From the NCBI GenBank assembly GCA_028023455.1, contig JAQFVV010000958.1, positions 1-64,000 on the forward strand: a DNA stretch of 64,000 nucleotides, given 5' to 3'. A program made the translations under genes and the position numbers. The notes below the pieces were generated by a model. It had not been told where the DNA came from, did no database searches, and saw nothing but the letters and a program-made list of their open reading frames with translations. Shown here piece after piece: positions 25,201 to 39,365 of the stretch (its first letter is position 1; the number at the start of each line of letters is the position of its first letter). This DNA comes from Epiperipatus broadwayi. Taxonomy: Eukaryota > Onychophora > Udeonychophora > Euonychophora > Peripatidae.

Positions 25201-25885
25201 GGTCATAGTCTCATATAGAGATCTGTAGAGGAATTTAAAATTATATCTCTTATACAATAATAATATTTATTAAGTAATAATAATTTATTCTAAAAATTTT
25301 AAAAGAATGTTTGAATAGTAATTGAAGAAATATTTTGTATGCTTAAAAAAATGAATTTCGTTATTGTTGTCATTCTTTTTTTTTATTAAGGAAAATACAC
25401 GTACAATTACAATATAAATCTTGTTGGTATACATTTATTTAGATTTGTTACACTTATTATAACAATCATTAGTAAATAATTTTTCAAATTAGAAAATATA
25501 TCTGTTTGATACATTAGTGATTATTATGACCAATTAATTTCATGATCAGAGCAAGAAGCTCATCGTTCAAAGTTAGTCTATAATTATTATGTAACTAGTT
25601 TTATATCAAAACAACTGGTTCTTCATTTAGTGACTTAGCCAGTGATGATATTGCAGTCCATATTTTGATTGGCAGTGATCCTTTGTCATTCTTCATCTGA
25701 CTGAACCATTTATTTTTTAACCTTGAATTAAGATTTAATTAGCATTTTTTTTTGCAGGTTTTTATCGACATTTGGAAGGTTGAATGTACTGATATTTTAT
25801 ATCATATACTAAAACAATTTAAAGTATTTTCATAATTTATTTTGATTAAAGAGCAGATATTATTTTTGCTATAAAAACAAGCAAA
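22234..25885. other. AT-rich spacer, no gene seen
   Basis: Long intronic-looking DNA without usable frames. It includes a perfect AT-run hairpin near 23190 and an inverted repeat at 23073-23493. The ORF near 25030 has no recognisable features. Confidence 0.5.
23073..23493. repeat. short inverted repeat, possible MITE remnant
   Basis: AAGGCTAAAACCTTAGTA at 23073-23090 recurs as its reverse complement at 23477-23493. The motif resembles the arm end of the palindrome at 57034 (AAGGCTGTAAACCTTAG) and the copy at 29543. No target-site duplication is evident. Confidence 0.35.
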
Positions 25886-27650
25886 TATGGATACCAATAG
25901 CGTTAAAATGTCAGAATATGAAAGAATTATTATAGAAATGTTGAAAAAATGAGTGAAAAAATGAATAACAGATTTGATGAAATAAATAATAAGTTAGATT
26001 TTCAAATAAAAGAATTAAGAGAAGTAAAAATAAAAAATCATAGAATGTCAGAACAAATTTCTTTACTAACAGAAACTATGGTTGAAAAAGATAGAGACAG
26101 TTTTGTTCTGATGATTTAATACAAATAACATGTATAGGAAAACAAAAATGCTTAGATAAGAAGCTTATAAGTGTTGAATCATTACAACAAAGCAAACAAG
26201 CAAAGACTAAAGATATTCAGAGAATTATATATTAAATATGGTTAGAAAATAAAGTTAGTTCCAAAGGAGTTAAAGTTTGGAGTGTAAATTTAATGATAAT
26301 ATAGATTATCGACATAAAACACAAAAAATGTACAAACATATATTATAGAGTAAGTGAAAGATGGAACATAATTACTGAACAAGACACAGTTATAATAATG
26401 AAGAAAGAAGGGAATATATTCTATAGGAAATGAATGAAACAATCACTCCAAGGTAAAAGTTTATAATAATGTAGTAAAAGGAAAAGATAATAAACCTTTC
26501 AAGAAATGGATTAAAATTTCATTTCAAGAAAAAACTCATAATAAGGGTGTCTACATGATGGATGACAATATCAACAGTGGAATATCTTTGTTATTTTATT
26601 CAAAACTGTTGAAGATAGCTGAACATTATATGGAGAGATGAAAAGCTTAATTTTAATTTGATACTGTCATAAGTTTAGCCAACTTTAGAGTCTTGAAGAC
26701 TTCATGATCTAATTAACAGATTAATGAATATTATGTTAATATATAAAAGCACCATCCAAATGAACATGAAATTAAAGTCTGATATGCCTTAGAGAATTGT
26801 TAAATGCTGCTAGTGTTTGAAGGTGAACCTGATATTAGTTGATGATAATATGACTGTACATGTTTAAAATAAAAAGATGTGAGACCTTTGTTTGTAATTT
26901 GGATATGATTAAAACACAGTTTGTTAAACAAAAGGCATTTATGAAATAGTAATGTATTGGTATAATTTTCTTTTGTGTGAAAATATTTGATACCAGGTCT
27001 AAAGAATTAATGATAAAAAATACAGTATTATAGAAGATAACCAGTATGGAATATGGTAAAAATAAAATAATTTCGTAACTATTTAGGTTCAGAATTGCAT
27101 ATGAATTATTTTGAAGTGTTATATAATCCTAAAGATAGGTATATTTTGAAATCATTTAAAGATGTGAGATGTACAGATCCTTGCAATATAGTGCTAATAT
27201 GACAAATGAAGATTTACAACTATTAGGTATTAATTAGCAATAGATGGTCTTAAATAATTTTAGTAGGAGCACTGAATAATTTGCTTTATGAATAAAATAT
27301 CTGGAACATAAATTTATCTTTAAAGTTGAACAGTGGAGGTAATTTTAAAAGGAATACTATATTAGACAAACCAGTTGGAAAGATGTTATATGAAAGAAAA
27401 TTTATTCATGTTTTGGTAGTAGTATAGTAAGAATGATGAGTTCATTGTTTTTGATGTAAGAAACTTTGAGTATGCTATACTCATATTGTTTGGTTATAAT
27501 AAATTTCAGGTTATATTATTGATAAGAGGTTATTGAAAGAGATAAAGATATAAAGGGTTATTTTCAAGTTTGTAGTAAAGTTTTAGCAACTGTAATTGAA
27601 AAGTTTTATGAAGAATGTAAAAGAATAGAGATATGTATATGTACTTTATG
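25886..27650 (+). pseudogene. decayed coding remnant, probably retroelement-derived
   Basis: From ATG at 25886 the reading MDTNSVKMSEYERIIIEML is followed by a stop and then by coiled-coil-like sequence (MNNRFDEINNKLDFQIKELRE, read with that stop), in the style of the Gag-like ORFs elsewhere in this window. Further along, short open stretches such as YFEVLYNPKDRYILKSF (about 27110) are separated by many stops and shifts. I cannot assign a family. The codon-like, A-rich texture on one strand is the main reason to call it a former gene. Confidence 0.35.
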
Positions 27651-27837
27651 GTATATTGTTAATAGAACACTAGGTGAAACAATTCTTCATCAATAATGAT
27701 GTTTTGGATATATTATTTGTTAGAGATATATGATAAAGTAGTAGAAATATATAAAGAAGATGGGAATAAAAGGGTAAATAAGTTTTGCCTAGTTTTAATA
27801 GAAATTCAGGATTCATGATGATTAAACTGTTAAACCT

Positions 27838-28110
27838 AAGCTTATTTCTATAAATTAAATATGGCTTTCGAGATTGCGTTCTCATATTCATAGCAGTTAT
27901 AACCATAATGGAGAGATGAGCATAATTGTAAAAATTTGAAGAGATCAAAATTTATTTAAATTCGATGTTAAATATTTAAATTATAGCGTCAGTTTTTCGG
28001 AGAGACGGAATCTCTCCATTATGATTATAGTTCATTTTCCTATAAATATGAGAACACCAAGTTCTTGAAAGCGCTATAAACCGTATTTAATTTATAAAAA
28101 TAACAAGCTT
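27838..28110. repeat. imperfect inverted repeat, ~85 bp arms
   Basis: The left arm (about 27838-27925, with TATAAATTAAATATGG, GTTCTCATATT and CATAATGGAGAGAT) pairs with the right arm (about 28010-28110, with the reverse complements ATCTCTCCATTATG and AATATGAGAAC, then TTTAATTTATA). The arms are separated by about 85 bases. It may be a foldback element or an inverted duplication. Confidence 0.6.
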
Positions 28111-28919
28111 TTCTATAGTGGTGTATACGCGCAGTTCCGTATAGAAGAAGTATAAACAGTAAATGTCATTAAATACAGACTTATCCATATTTTACTTGCA
28201 TATATATATACCTTTCATTCATTATTAAAAATGCATAAAAAAATCCATGTCATTGCAGTATATTGACTCTTCAATTACTGCACACAAAAGTTAATTTGTG
28301 AACTAGTTGGTTTAATTCTCAAAACATATTGATACTAACTGATTTACAGTTTATACAAAGTTCTGATTCCCACCGAACTGTGGTAGAAAAATACACTATG
28401 AACAGACGATAACGAATACTCGCACGATAATTCTGAACGTATAGTTTCTACGTCTAACTTCTCTTCTTTCCCCACGAGGGTAATACGCAATTCTCATGCT
28501 GTTCTTTGCAACTAATGCTCTGCTCTAATTTACTTAAAATGTTCTGTACTCACTCTGTTAATCTTTTCAAAAAATGGCCTCCCTTTTATATGTTTTCTTT
28601 GTTTTCTGGAGTAACTTATAAATTAAGGTGGGATTTAATTAGATTGGGTTTTGCTAATTAAATTCCTTCGTTATCTGTTTAATTAGTTTGTTACAATTGA
28701 TTGCATTTCAAGCTAACGTCTATGATTAGAATATCAGTAGCAAAATTTAAAGATTTATCAATAAAATAATATTTTAGAATAAAGATACTTTCGTATGTAC
28801 GTTTAATTTAAACTGCATATATTACAGTCATAATATAATTTAAACTGCATATATTACAGTCATAATAATTCTTTATATTGTTGCGAAAACAATTAAAAAT
28901 GCAAAATAAGAATACTTAC
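28111..28919. other. intronic DNA with one small tandem repeat
   Basis: Downstream intron of the EGF-module gene. The only structure seen is a 34 bp unit (TTTAAACTGCATATATTACA core) duplicated at 28804-28870. Confidence 0.5.
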
Positions 28920-29048
28920 GGAAACATCCTTCTTTTGAGTCTGGATTGCCATAAAATCCTTCAATACACTGACAAGTGCCATCGCTTTTACATATAGTAT
29001 TTGGATTACAAACATCTGTAGCTGTTAAACAACGAATCTTATCTGAAA
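28920..29048 (-). CDS. EGF-like module exon (3rd visible)
   Basis: A 129 bp minus-strand exon with acceptor TTTTAG and donor GTAAG, phase 1 at both ends. The frame reads about 42 residues with six cysteines spaced C-x6-C-x5-C-x5-C-x-C-x13-C, ending in GFYGNPDSKEGC. This is the classic EGF-like pattern, found in secreted or membrane proteins exposed outside the cell. It is one module of a multi-module protein whose other visible exons are at 36496-36627 and 62879-62998. The 5' and 3' ends of the gene are outside the window, so I cannot name the protein. Nothing in the exon is broken. Confidence 0.85.
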
Positions 29049-29540
29049 CTAAAATATAATTTTTTTTAGGTATTTCAAATAAAATTAGAGATAGATATTT
29101 TATTTACTATTTAAACTTATTATTTCTTAATAGGTTATATATTGAAGAAGAAACATGTAAGTATTAACATATCACACATGTGGGTATTACTTAATAGGTA
29201 ACTACATAAATAGGTTATAATGGATTCCACACATAAATTGTTTTAATTGGTGGCAATGACAATTATTTAAAGAATGTGTTGATGATAATCTAAAGTATAA
29301 AGAACAATACTAAGTTTTATAATCAAATTAAAAACAAAGATGAAGATATGTTTTATATATATAGCTACATTTTCTTGAGGGAATGGCAAATGCATGTATA
29401 TATATAAACATATGGTAGAGCTTGTTTTACACGAAATATCTGTCACTTCACTGTTCACACACAATTATAAAAAAATCAGCATTAAAAATATTCATCATCC
29501 TTCAATTAAATTAAAGATACCATGTTAATTTAATATTTAC
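29049..29540. other. intron, nothing recognised
   Basis: AT-rich intronic DNA between the EGF exon and a dispersed repeat; no frames or repeats of note. Confidence 0.5.
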
Positions 29541-29640
29541 TAAGGCTGTAACCTCAAGAATGTGTGCGTAAAATGCGATAGTAGGGACCTCTACAGGTCT
29601 TAACCTCAAGCTTACGTTTTGGAAGAAAAGAGGGGAATTA
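29541..29640 (+). repeat. single-arm relative of the 57034 palindrome
   Basis: AAGGCTGTAACCTCAAGAATG, then TAGGGACCTCTACAGGTCTT and GCTTACG, in the same order as one arm of the palindrome at 57034-57232, with about 20-25% differences by eye. It ends in an A-run at 29640. This copy has no inverted partner. Confidence 0.65.
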
Positions 29641-30286
29641 AAAAAAAAACAACAGAATTACAGTAATTTAGTGATTTTTTTATTATTCAAAAGAAAAAAA
29701 ACTTGCATTAATCCTTTTGTTCTTGATTTTAAATTCCATTTTATTTCTATAAATATTAGTTTAAGTAACAGTTATTAGATAGAATGTAGAATGTATAGAA
29801 AGTCAGTTTCCAAAAAGCAGTAGCTGATAGTTTCAACATTGTCCAAATTTGGACCTCCAAAGAAGTAGCAAGATGTCTTCTGTGTAATGTTACAAAGCCA
29901 ATATGTGTGTACTAAATCCCCTATTTCTCATTGGTCAAGTTCAGAAAGTATTGGAGTTTAACAAGAACACCAGTATTTACTTATCTGTTAATTAGGACAT
30001 GACATATTGACAGTATATATTAGCAGTCAACCTAAAGATCCTATGATTGCAGAGCTATATTTTATTAATACATTATTCTACATATGCATGAAAACACAAA
30101 TGAAATATAATTTCAATCAGTGGTATATTTGCCTACCATATACAAGATCTATTTTACAAACATTTTGAAGCACCTATTGAAGAAATTGACTAATATATAA
30201 AGTACATAGTGACATTATTTCAAATATTACAAATGTTAACTCTCACATGATCACCATTTCTAAAGCTTGTTTATAACTGTTGTTAA
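29641..30286. other. intron, nothing recognised
   Basis: AT-rich DNA without frames longer than expected by chance. Confidence 0.4.
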
Positions 30287-30774
30287 AACAGGCAAAACTC
30301 ACCATACAGTAGTGCCATTCAGTGCAAGCCAGACTAATTAATAGAATCCAAAAGGCTTGTGCATAAAATCCCCAACTAATGCATACTCATCCAATATCCC
30401 CAGACTAGTTTCTGGATTGTGGCCTTTGAAAACACCAAAATGTATAGGCACTGAACTAAGTTCAGACCTATATGACTATATAAGCTATTGAGCTTGGATT
30501 GAAAATATTGTGTTTTCCAATTTAAGATTCATAGTTTTGTAGTTAAGTAGAGATAAAAGGTGGCTGCTGGAGGGTTGCAATAGATTCTAAGATCTGGGTA
30601 TAGTGCTCTCAGATCCAAGGCTCCTCACTGATGAGGCCATAAGCCAGAAACTAGTCTGGAGATATTGGATGAGTAGGCAGAAGATGGGGATTTTATGCAT
30701 AAGCCTTCTGGCATCCCTTGATTTCTCTGGCTTGCACTGAGTGACAATAGTATATGGAGAGTTTTGCCTATTTT
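30287..30774. mobile_element. inverted-repeat element carrying a hammerhead motif
   Basis: The left arm (about 30287-30430: GGCAAAACTC, CAGTGCAAGCCAGA, GGCTTGTGCATAAAATCCCC, CTCATCCAATATCCCCAGAC) is matched in reverse complement by the right arm (about 30640-30774: GTCTGGAGATATTGGATGAG, GGGGATTTTATGCATAAGCC, CTGGCTTGCACTGAGTG, GAGTTTTGCC). The arms are imperfect, about 135-145 bp, with a unique centre. The right arm holds a hammerhead-like sequence; the left arm has only the 3' half of that motif on the minus strand. A fragment of the same arm occurs at 53125-53213. Confidence 0.7.
30613..30670 (+). ncRNA. hammerhead-ribozyme-like motif
   Basis: CTGATGA (30628-30634), then a stem-loop GGC-CATAA-GCC, then an extra A and GAAA (30647-30650), then CTAGTC with the expected GUC cleavage triplet (C at 30656). 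Stem I can form from ATCCAA (30613-30618) with TTGGAT (30665-30670) and CTCC (30621-30624) with GGAG (30658-30661), with an internal loop as in natural type I hammerheads. Stem III would be only 2 bp, as is common in retroelement hammerheads. The extra A before GAAA may weaken activity. Confidence 0.65.
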
Positions 30775-32411
30775 AAATATTAACTCTGTGATTACTTATG
30801 TTGTATTTCTGTTTACTGCTCAAAAGAAAAAAATATTGTATTAGTTATTAACTTTAAATAATGAATAAATTAGCTAAAGAAAGTGAACCTACCAAAAAAT
30901 TAAAAAGTGAATGATCACTGAAAAATCTTTCAGAGTATAAAAACTGTAGATATAAATACTTTGAATTTTATTATCATTCATAAAATCCTTTTATTAAAAT
31001 TAAAAAAATACAGTTAAATGTACAAATGTGGTGTTTTAACAACAGTCCAATCTCTAAATGTTTAGTAGATAATATAAGGTTTAAAATCATTTTAAATGCA
31101 AATTAAAATTAATTGAAATATTTTTATATTAGAATGCACAAGAGAAAGAGAGCCGGAAAAAGAAAAGTGAAGAAGTGATCAATAGCTAAAGATCATCATG
31201 CCATCAATAAAAAGAACTCTAGCACCCTTCTTTCAAAAAATGGCATGTGTAGTGACTCATTTTCATCATTAGTATGTAAATTATTTCTAAATTTTCAATT
31301 TTATGATAACCTATTATTTTATATTCAAAAGCAATCTTAAATCTAGATCTCAACTTCCTTTACTCACATAATTATATTATTATGATACTACCTAGTATTG
31401 AAAGCACTCTGCTTCAAATACATTTTCTTCATTACAAATTCAAATCTTTTTTTGCTGTTAAAAATATTTTAACATTTTTTGAACCATTACATTTAATTAT
31501 TTTTATTTTACTTAATACATTACGATATTGGCCTATAGATTTAATGAATTTATGTTTTACACATGAAATATTATTTATGTAATGTGTGTTAGCATGATTA
31601 TAGGAATACACGTATACTTAAATCCATTAACTATTTATATAATAAAATAGAATATTTATTGGTTTATTAATAATTGGAATAATTTTTATTATTAGATATG
31701 CACACGTATGCTCCCACACATGTGTTTATTTAATACCATTTACAATTTCATTTAAATAATGTTACATACATAGTTTTTTTTCAATCTAAAGAAATAATAT
31801 CTAAAATTTGAAAATAATATAAAACTGAATGATCTATTTATAATGTAGAATATTATATAAATCTTTTTTAAAATTATTTTTATTTCTAATTAATTATTCC
31901 TGAGAAATTATTTTATGTGAATAGTTTAAGTATTCTATCACTAGGGTTCTTGCAATCCCAAATCTAACTTAGGATTATATATATATATATAGTAATTGGA
32001 TGACATAAATGCACTTTATCCTCATTTGATAATTTGTTAGTTAAGGGTAATACGTGTCATGGAGCGAGCATTTATAATAGATTGAACATGTGTATAGACA
32101 AACAAAAATAACTGAATCGTCGAATGTTATGTACAACGGGATAACATAAATTATTTCCATTAATATAACTATAAAATTATTATATTAAAACAGTAGGAAA
32201 TTCATTTTATTTGCATATTTCATGTATTCTCTAAACTGCTCTCATTATTCCACGGAATTCGAACTTAGGAAGAATATACATGAGTTCAAATTCAGGTGTA
32301 TGATTATATCCTGCTTGTACATCAATTATATGTTTGTATGGTATGCTGTAATTCTTATGAAATAGATAAATGATCATGAATATAATTATAATAACTAATG
32401 TTTAATGAAAT
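30775..32411. other. intron, nothing recognised
   Basis: AT-rich DNA with short microsatellites ((TA)n near 31978). No convincing gene. Confidence 0.4.
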
Positions 32412-32917
32412 CGATATTCTCAAAGCTTGTTAAGAGTTTGTTTTGCGAACTCTATATATAACATTTGTAAATACGAACTGTATTAAAATTAGGTCATGTG
32501 ACACCTGAAATGATTTTTTTATCATTTTGTTTTTTTTTTGCTATTAAGGCTTTGGCTATTTTATATTGCTAGAGCTATTAATATATGGTGTATCTAAACT
32601 TAATTCAATCCCATATGGCTATTTGAGTTAGACAGCTGGATTTTTAGACATATGGATGTCTGAAAGTTTCAGATTTTCTTCTCAATAGCTAGTCCTAGTA
32701 TTTTTAATTTAATGAATATCCTGGTACCTCACTGACGACGCTAGATGCAAAAACCGGTCTGGGGTTGAGGATATTCTCAAAGCTTGTTAAGAGTTTGTTT
32801 TGCGAACTCTATATATAACATAACAAATTGTATAAACCGGTCTGGGGTTGAGGATATTCTCAAAGCTTGTTAAGAGTTTGTTTTGCGAACTCTAGATATA
32901 ACATAACAAATTGTATT
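32412..32917 (+). repeat. tandem repeat, ~80 bp unit, plus a split partial copy
   Basis: Two adjacent units (32755-32837 and 32838-32917) begin CCGGTCTGGGGTTGAGGATA and continue with AAGCTTGTTAAGAGTTTG and GCGAACTCTA. A third partial copy (32412-32466) lies about 290 bases upstream. The first full unit is the 3' continuation of a hammerhead-like motif (32714-32775). Confidence 0.85.
32714..32775 (+). ncRNA. degenerate hammerhead-ribozyme-like motif
   Basis: CTGACGA (core T to C) at 32732-32738, a short GC...GC stem, AAAA where GAAA is expected, then CCGGTC with a GUC triplet (C at 32759). An 8 bp stem I forms between GAATATCC (32714-32721) and GGATATTC (32768-32775). Same architecture and spacing as the motif at 30613. 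The two core changes suggest it is inactive. Confidence 0.5.
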
Positions 32918-34179
32918 CATAATTCAATTTAACGTAATATAAGTTATAAAAAAATATAAAATGAAATAAATATGATAATCCTTTATTCTTGCATCTCTAT
33001 TATATAGTAAATTATCATTAATATAATATTGATGGATCATCATTTATTATCTGAAGGAAATAATTCAATATTATACCATAAAATAAATTTGTCTCTTCGT
33101 TCAATTTATTCTATCATCATCTTAATCATTCATTACCTCTTATTCTATTATTATCTTAATCATTCATTATTCTAACACATCTTCTTTCTCTTCTCTTCAC
33201 TCTTAGGCTAGTTTCATTTTATTATTTAATTATTATTTATTTTCATCATCCATTTAGTCATCTACATCCTAATTTATTTAATACTTAATTTATAATTTTA
33301 ATTTCATATTCATTCCATAGACCTAATTATTAATTACTTATTGGTTTGACAGATATTAAACTTATTTCCTAATATTTTGTTTGTGGATTTTAAGACTAGC
33401 TTAACTAGGAGTTATTATCTTCATGGAAACTTTGTAACCTACTTTAGATTTTTTGTTTCATGCTAACTTAGTCGCTTTATTTTAACATTTCTTTATATGC
33501 TTATATTCTTAATTATTCGTGTAGTGAGGTTTTCAATGTATAAGACAATATTCACATTTCATTTAATCAACGTTATTATCAAAAATGTCTACAAAAGCAT
33601 AATAAGTATTGAAATCAATAATTTGTATAAATAATTTGTTTAAATATTTATTTTGACGTTTTAAAATTTATTCATGTAGTATTGTAAAGAATTTAAAAGT
33701 GGTTGTAACATTTGTATGCTATGCCCATAATCTAGGGGTTGAAACTGGACCAATTTATTGCCAAGTCATACATAAGCTTAGGATATTTAATGCAGATAGT
33801 TGATCTACAGCTAGCTAATCGAGATAGATCTCCAATTCAACTAGAAAATGATTATCCAGCTATTATTAGTTTAAGAGGAAAAAAGTTCTATATTAATTTG
33901 GATTATTCAAATGAATCAATATCCCAATTATAAAAGTAAAATAATAATTATAATATGATTCTTTTTCATAACTATTATGGAAGTTGTATTTTTGTAGATA
34001 CTGAGCCCATGATTAATCATTATCTTATTTAGGTAATACTTACATACTTGTCTGCCTGCTGTCTATCTATTTATCTTTCTACATATTTGCTCAAATCAAT
34101 TTAATTAGTAAACTATATTTCTGACGTTTTAATTTTTATATGTGTGTCTATATGTTTTTCTGTAAGCCACAGTCTGTCT
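32918..34179. other. intron, nothing recognised
   Basis: AT-rich with some TC-rich strings (33090-33260). A 64-codon ORF at 33739-33933 has no features that support a gene. Confidence 0.4.
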
Positions 34180-36320
<2,141 letters not shown>

Positions 36321-36495
36321 AGGTTATCTGTATTTTAATTTATAATATAATGTTGTTGTAAATAAACTATCCATTTGACTTTATTTACATTTGAAACAAA
36401 CTTATTTTGATATATTTATAATTTTTAACCAAATAATAATTGTTAAAATTAAAACAAACATTTAATTAAATATATTAAAAAATTATATTTATTAC

Positions 36496-36627
36496 CAGTG
36501 CATGACATAATAAAAGGATCTCCATATGTTTCATTAGAACAAATACAAGTAGAAACATTTTTTCCAGGTATGTAATAAGAAGTCGCATTATTTAAACAGC
36601 CAATTTGTGTGCAATCAGAGGAGTTAC
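36496..36627 (-). CDS. Cys-rich EGF-like module exon (2nd visible)
   Basis: A 132 bp minus-strand exon, acceptor ATATAG and donor GTAATA, phase 1 at both ends. It encodes about 43 residues with five cysteines: C-TQIG-C-x16-C-I-C-x14-C, ending in YGDPFIMSC. The C-x-C pair followed by a Gly/Asp-Pro turn matches the second half of an EGF-like module; the first half has one Cys fewer than a standard EGF, so it may be an atypical EGF or an EB-like module. The matching phase and strand link it to the exons at 28920 and 62879. The CT/TATC microsatellite lies 176 bases downstream in the transcript direction. Confidence 0.75.
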
Positions 36628-37303
36628 CTATATTCCCATTAATAATAATAAAATAGGAAAGATTTTTTGAAATGTGTGATCATTTTTATGAGCATAATTA
36701 AACATAGTTATAAAAAAAGTTTGTGTTTAAAAAGTTCTACATTCAATTGGTTGAAAAATAACTAACGATTAACATATATTTTATAAAAGTTATGTGATGT
36801 GTTTAAAGTAAATAGATTTTCATTAAATAATTATACAATTTAATTCTCAAATAAACTGTTAAATAATTTACTGTGTCTAGTATAAATTTGATTGAGGTTG
36901 TTGCTCCCAATGAGATACCACATTACTTGGATTTTAAAAATATATCCTAAGTTACAAGATTTTCTCTAATTTTTAAAAGATATTAAACAAATTTTCTATT
37001 ATATATTATTTGTCAATTAATTTTATTTCAAAATAAGCAATTATGAACCACAATTATTTTACTTTAAATTTTTAATAATTAAAACATTATTAATCATTTT
37101 TTACTCTTAGGATTAAATATGTTGCAAAACAGTTCTGAGTTTGGCAGTCTTTCAAACAAGGAAAACTGTTTTATACTGCCTGTGGTTATCTCATACTAAT
37201 GCTACACATGGCTACACACATGTAGAAAAGATAAATAATCACTAATATTCATATTTCATGCTGATCCAGCATTCATCAGTTGGATCAGATTATCATCTCC
37301 CTA

Positions 37304-37335
<32 letters not shown>

Positions 37336-38147
37336 TCAGTATTCAGTTTATATGTGGTTTAACCAATTATTTTTGTATGAAAATTTAAAATTTATTATTC
37401 CTGTTCTATATTTATGACATCATTTTATTGTTAAGTATATAGATTTATAAAAAAATACTGTATTTAAATATCATTTGCATATAATTTATAATTGGAAGTT
37501 TCTTAAGAATATTAGTTTTTATAAAAAAATATAGTTTTTATTAAAATGTTTTTTAAAAAATTTATTTATTTTTGCTTACGTATGATAATTTTATTTAGCT
37601 TTAAAATCATGAATGAAGAGAAATATAAACATAAATTATAAATAATATTAAAACATTTCTTTTTACATGTTTTTATGTAAACCGCTGACTAAAAAGTATA
37701 AAAATAACAAAATAATCTGCCTAAGAAAATATGTGCCATTTCTTAAAAGTATTTGAAATCTTATTGATTTTTATGGCCTCAATTGCTTTTATGAAATGAC
37801 ATGTTTTTTTACTTGGATTACTTTGTTATTTTTATACTTTTTAGTCAGTAATTTACATAAAAGCATTATTTTAAAAAAATCCTTCTTAATAGTATTTTTT
37901 TATCTTTTAGATGTAAATAAAACATATAATTATAATATAAACAAAATATTTTTTTTCATCAGCCACTTTAATCATCATTCTTCATGTGCATTATTATCAA
38001 TATGATGTCATTGCTGTCATTTTTGTATAAACACTAATAATAAACATTAAACAATTAAGTGTTTAACTAATTAAGTATGAGTTAAATCAACATTAACAAA
38101 GTTTTATTCTACAAATGTAATGTTTTTATCATATATATATAAAATCA
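36628..38147. other. intron with a SINE-related fragment
   Basis: AT-rich. From 37198 to 37300 the sequence (ACATGTAGAAAAGATAAAT, TTCATCAGTTGGATCAGAT, then CTCCCTAACACACACA and (TA)n) matches in order the left arm of the repeat at 39946-40120. A (CA)n-(TA)n run ends it. No gene seen. Confidence 0.5.
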
Positions 38148-38540
38148 ACCATTATCAATCCACTGCAGAATGAAGGTCTCTCCACGTTCAACCCATCTCC
38201 AATATTTAGCTTCTCCTCTCACATCATCTCTGCACACTTTCTTATTTCATCCATCTATCTCACATGTGGTCTCTTTCCGGGTCTTTTACAATCTCTTGGA
38301 ATCCAGTTTAAGATTTCAGTTGTCCATCTATTATCATCTCTTTTAGCAATATGTCCAGCCCAATTCCATTTCAGTCTTTTAATTTTTTTAATGAGGTCAG
38401 TAACACCTGTTTGTTCTCCTACCTATATATTGTTTTCAACCTCTTCTTGTTACTCCCAACATGCATGTCTCCATATGTTTTTGAATGGTCTGAAGTCTCT
38501 GTATTGCTCTTCTATTAAGTGTCCAAGTCTCAGATCCATA
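38148..38540 (-). mobile_element. RTE-type LINE, 3' fragment
   Basis: The same sequence order as the 3' end of the element at 54320-57869 (ATCAACCATTATCAATCCAC, CACATGTGGTCTCTTTC, GTCCAAGTCTCAGATCCAT), with roughly 10-15% differences by eye and broken frames. It is 5'-truncated, as is common for LINE copies. It ends in a (TA)n run. Confidence 0.85.
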
Positions 38541-38959
38541 TATATATATATTACTTAATTAACTTTATTAATTAAGTACGAATTAACAATTTTTTATAAA
38601 TATAATATTTCAATTGGCTCAGTTTCTAAGACGTTTTATAGGGAAGCATAAGGATGTGATTTCCAGTTCTAAATGGGAACAGATTTTTTTCATTGTTAAT
38701 GCAAAAATGTGGACATACTGACAAAAATAGAGACAGTGAAATATAAAAGCATTTAAAAAAACATTTTTTTTTTGTAAATTAAAGTAGATTACCCTTGTCC
38801 ACAAACTAGAATAGAAAGTTGAGAGTTAAAACGGTTATGAATATCAATGATTTCATTAACATCTTTGCATTATATATAGGCAAAAACTAAATTTCCATAA
38901 CTGCTGCTCGAGAAAAAGATATTCAAAGTATCTTCATTTTTTTATCTTGGAACTAAAAT

Positions 38960-39365
38960 GCCCACATTACATAAGCATGCTTGTAAGTTCCAGAATATTG
39001 TGCTATTCATATTGGTGAAACAAGGATGAATATGAAATATCATTTGCAACAACATACATATTTATATAAAAACATATTTGAAGATAGTATGGTATTTTCA
39101 GCATTTTATATTCATCAATGTGCAATGGGTCATAGTTTTATTTCACAGAAGTTTAATATATTGTTATATAAACCATGTCATGACAAGAAATGAAAGATTA
39201 ATAAATCATATTTAATTAAGAAGTCCTAAGATGCAATTGATGCTAAACAAACTAGTTTTCTGATTAGTGATGTCTGGTTGTTAAAGTGATTTTTTAAGTT
39301 TGTAAGAAGTTCATATTTTACAGAATTTGCCTTGATAAGGAGATGTTAGTGTTGAAAGTGCTTAG
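38960..39365 (+). pseudogene. Penelope-like element fragment (GIY-YIG end)
   Basis: The readable protein remnant has an IHIGET core, then MNMKYHLQQH, FSAFYIHQ..MGH and a KPCHDKK region, matching the GIY-YIG endonuclease at 47880-48230 position by position. It is followed at 39330 by CCTTGATAAGGAGATG with GTTGAAAGTGCTT, the counterpart of the hammerhead-like tail at 48283. Stops and shifts are present. Only the 3' end of the element remains. Confidence 0.7.

Noticed and set aside
33739-33933. 64-codon ORF
   Set aside because: No domain, no splice or promoter context, and of a length expected by chance.
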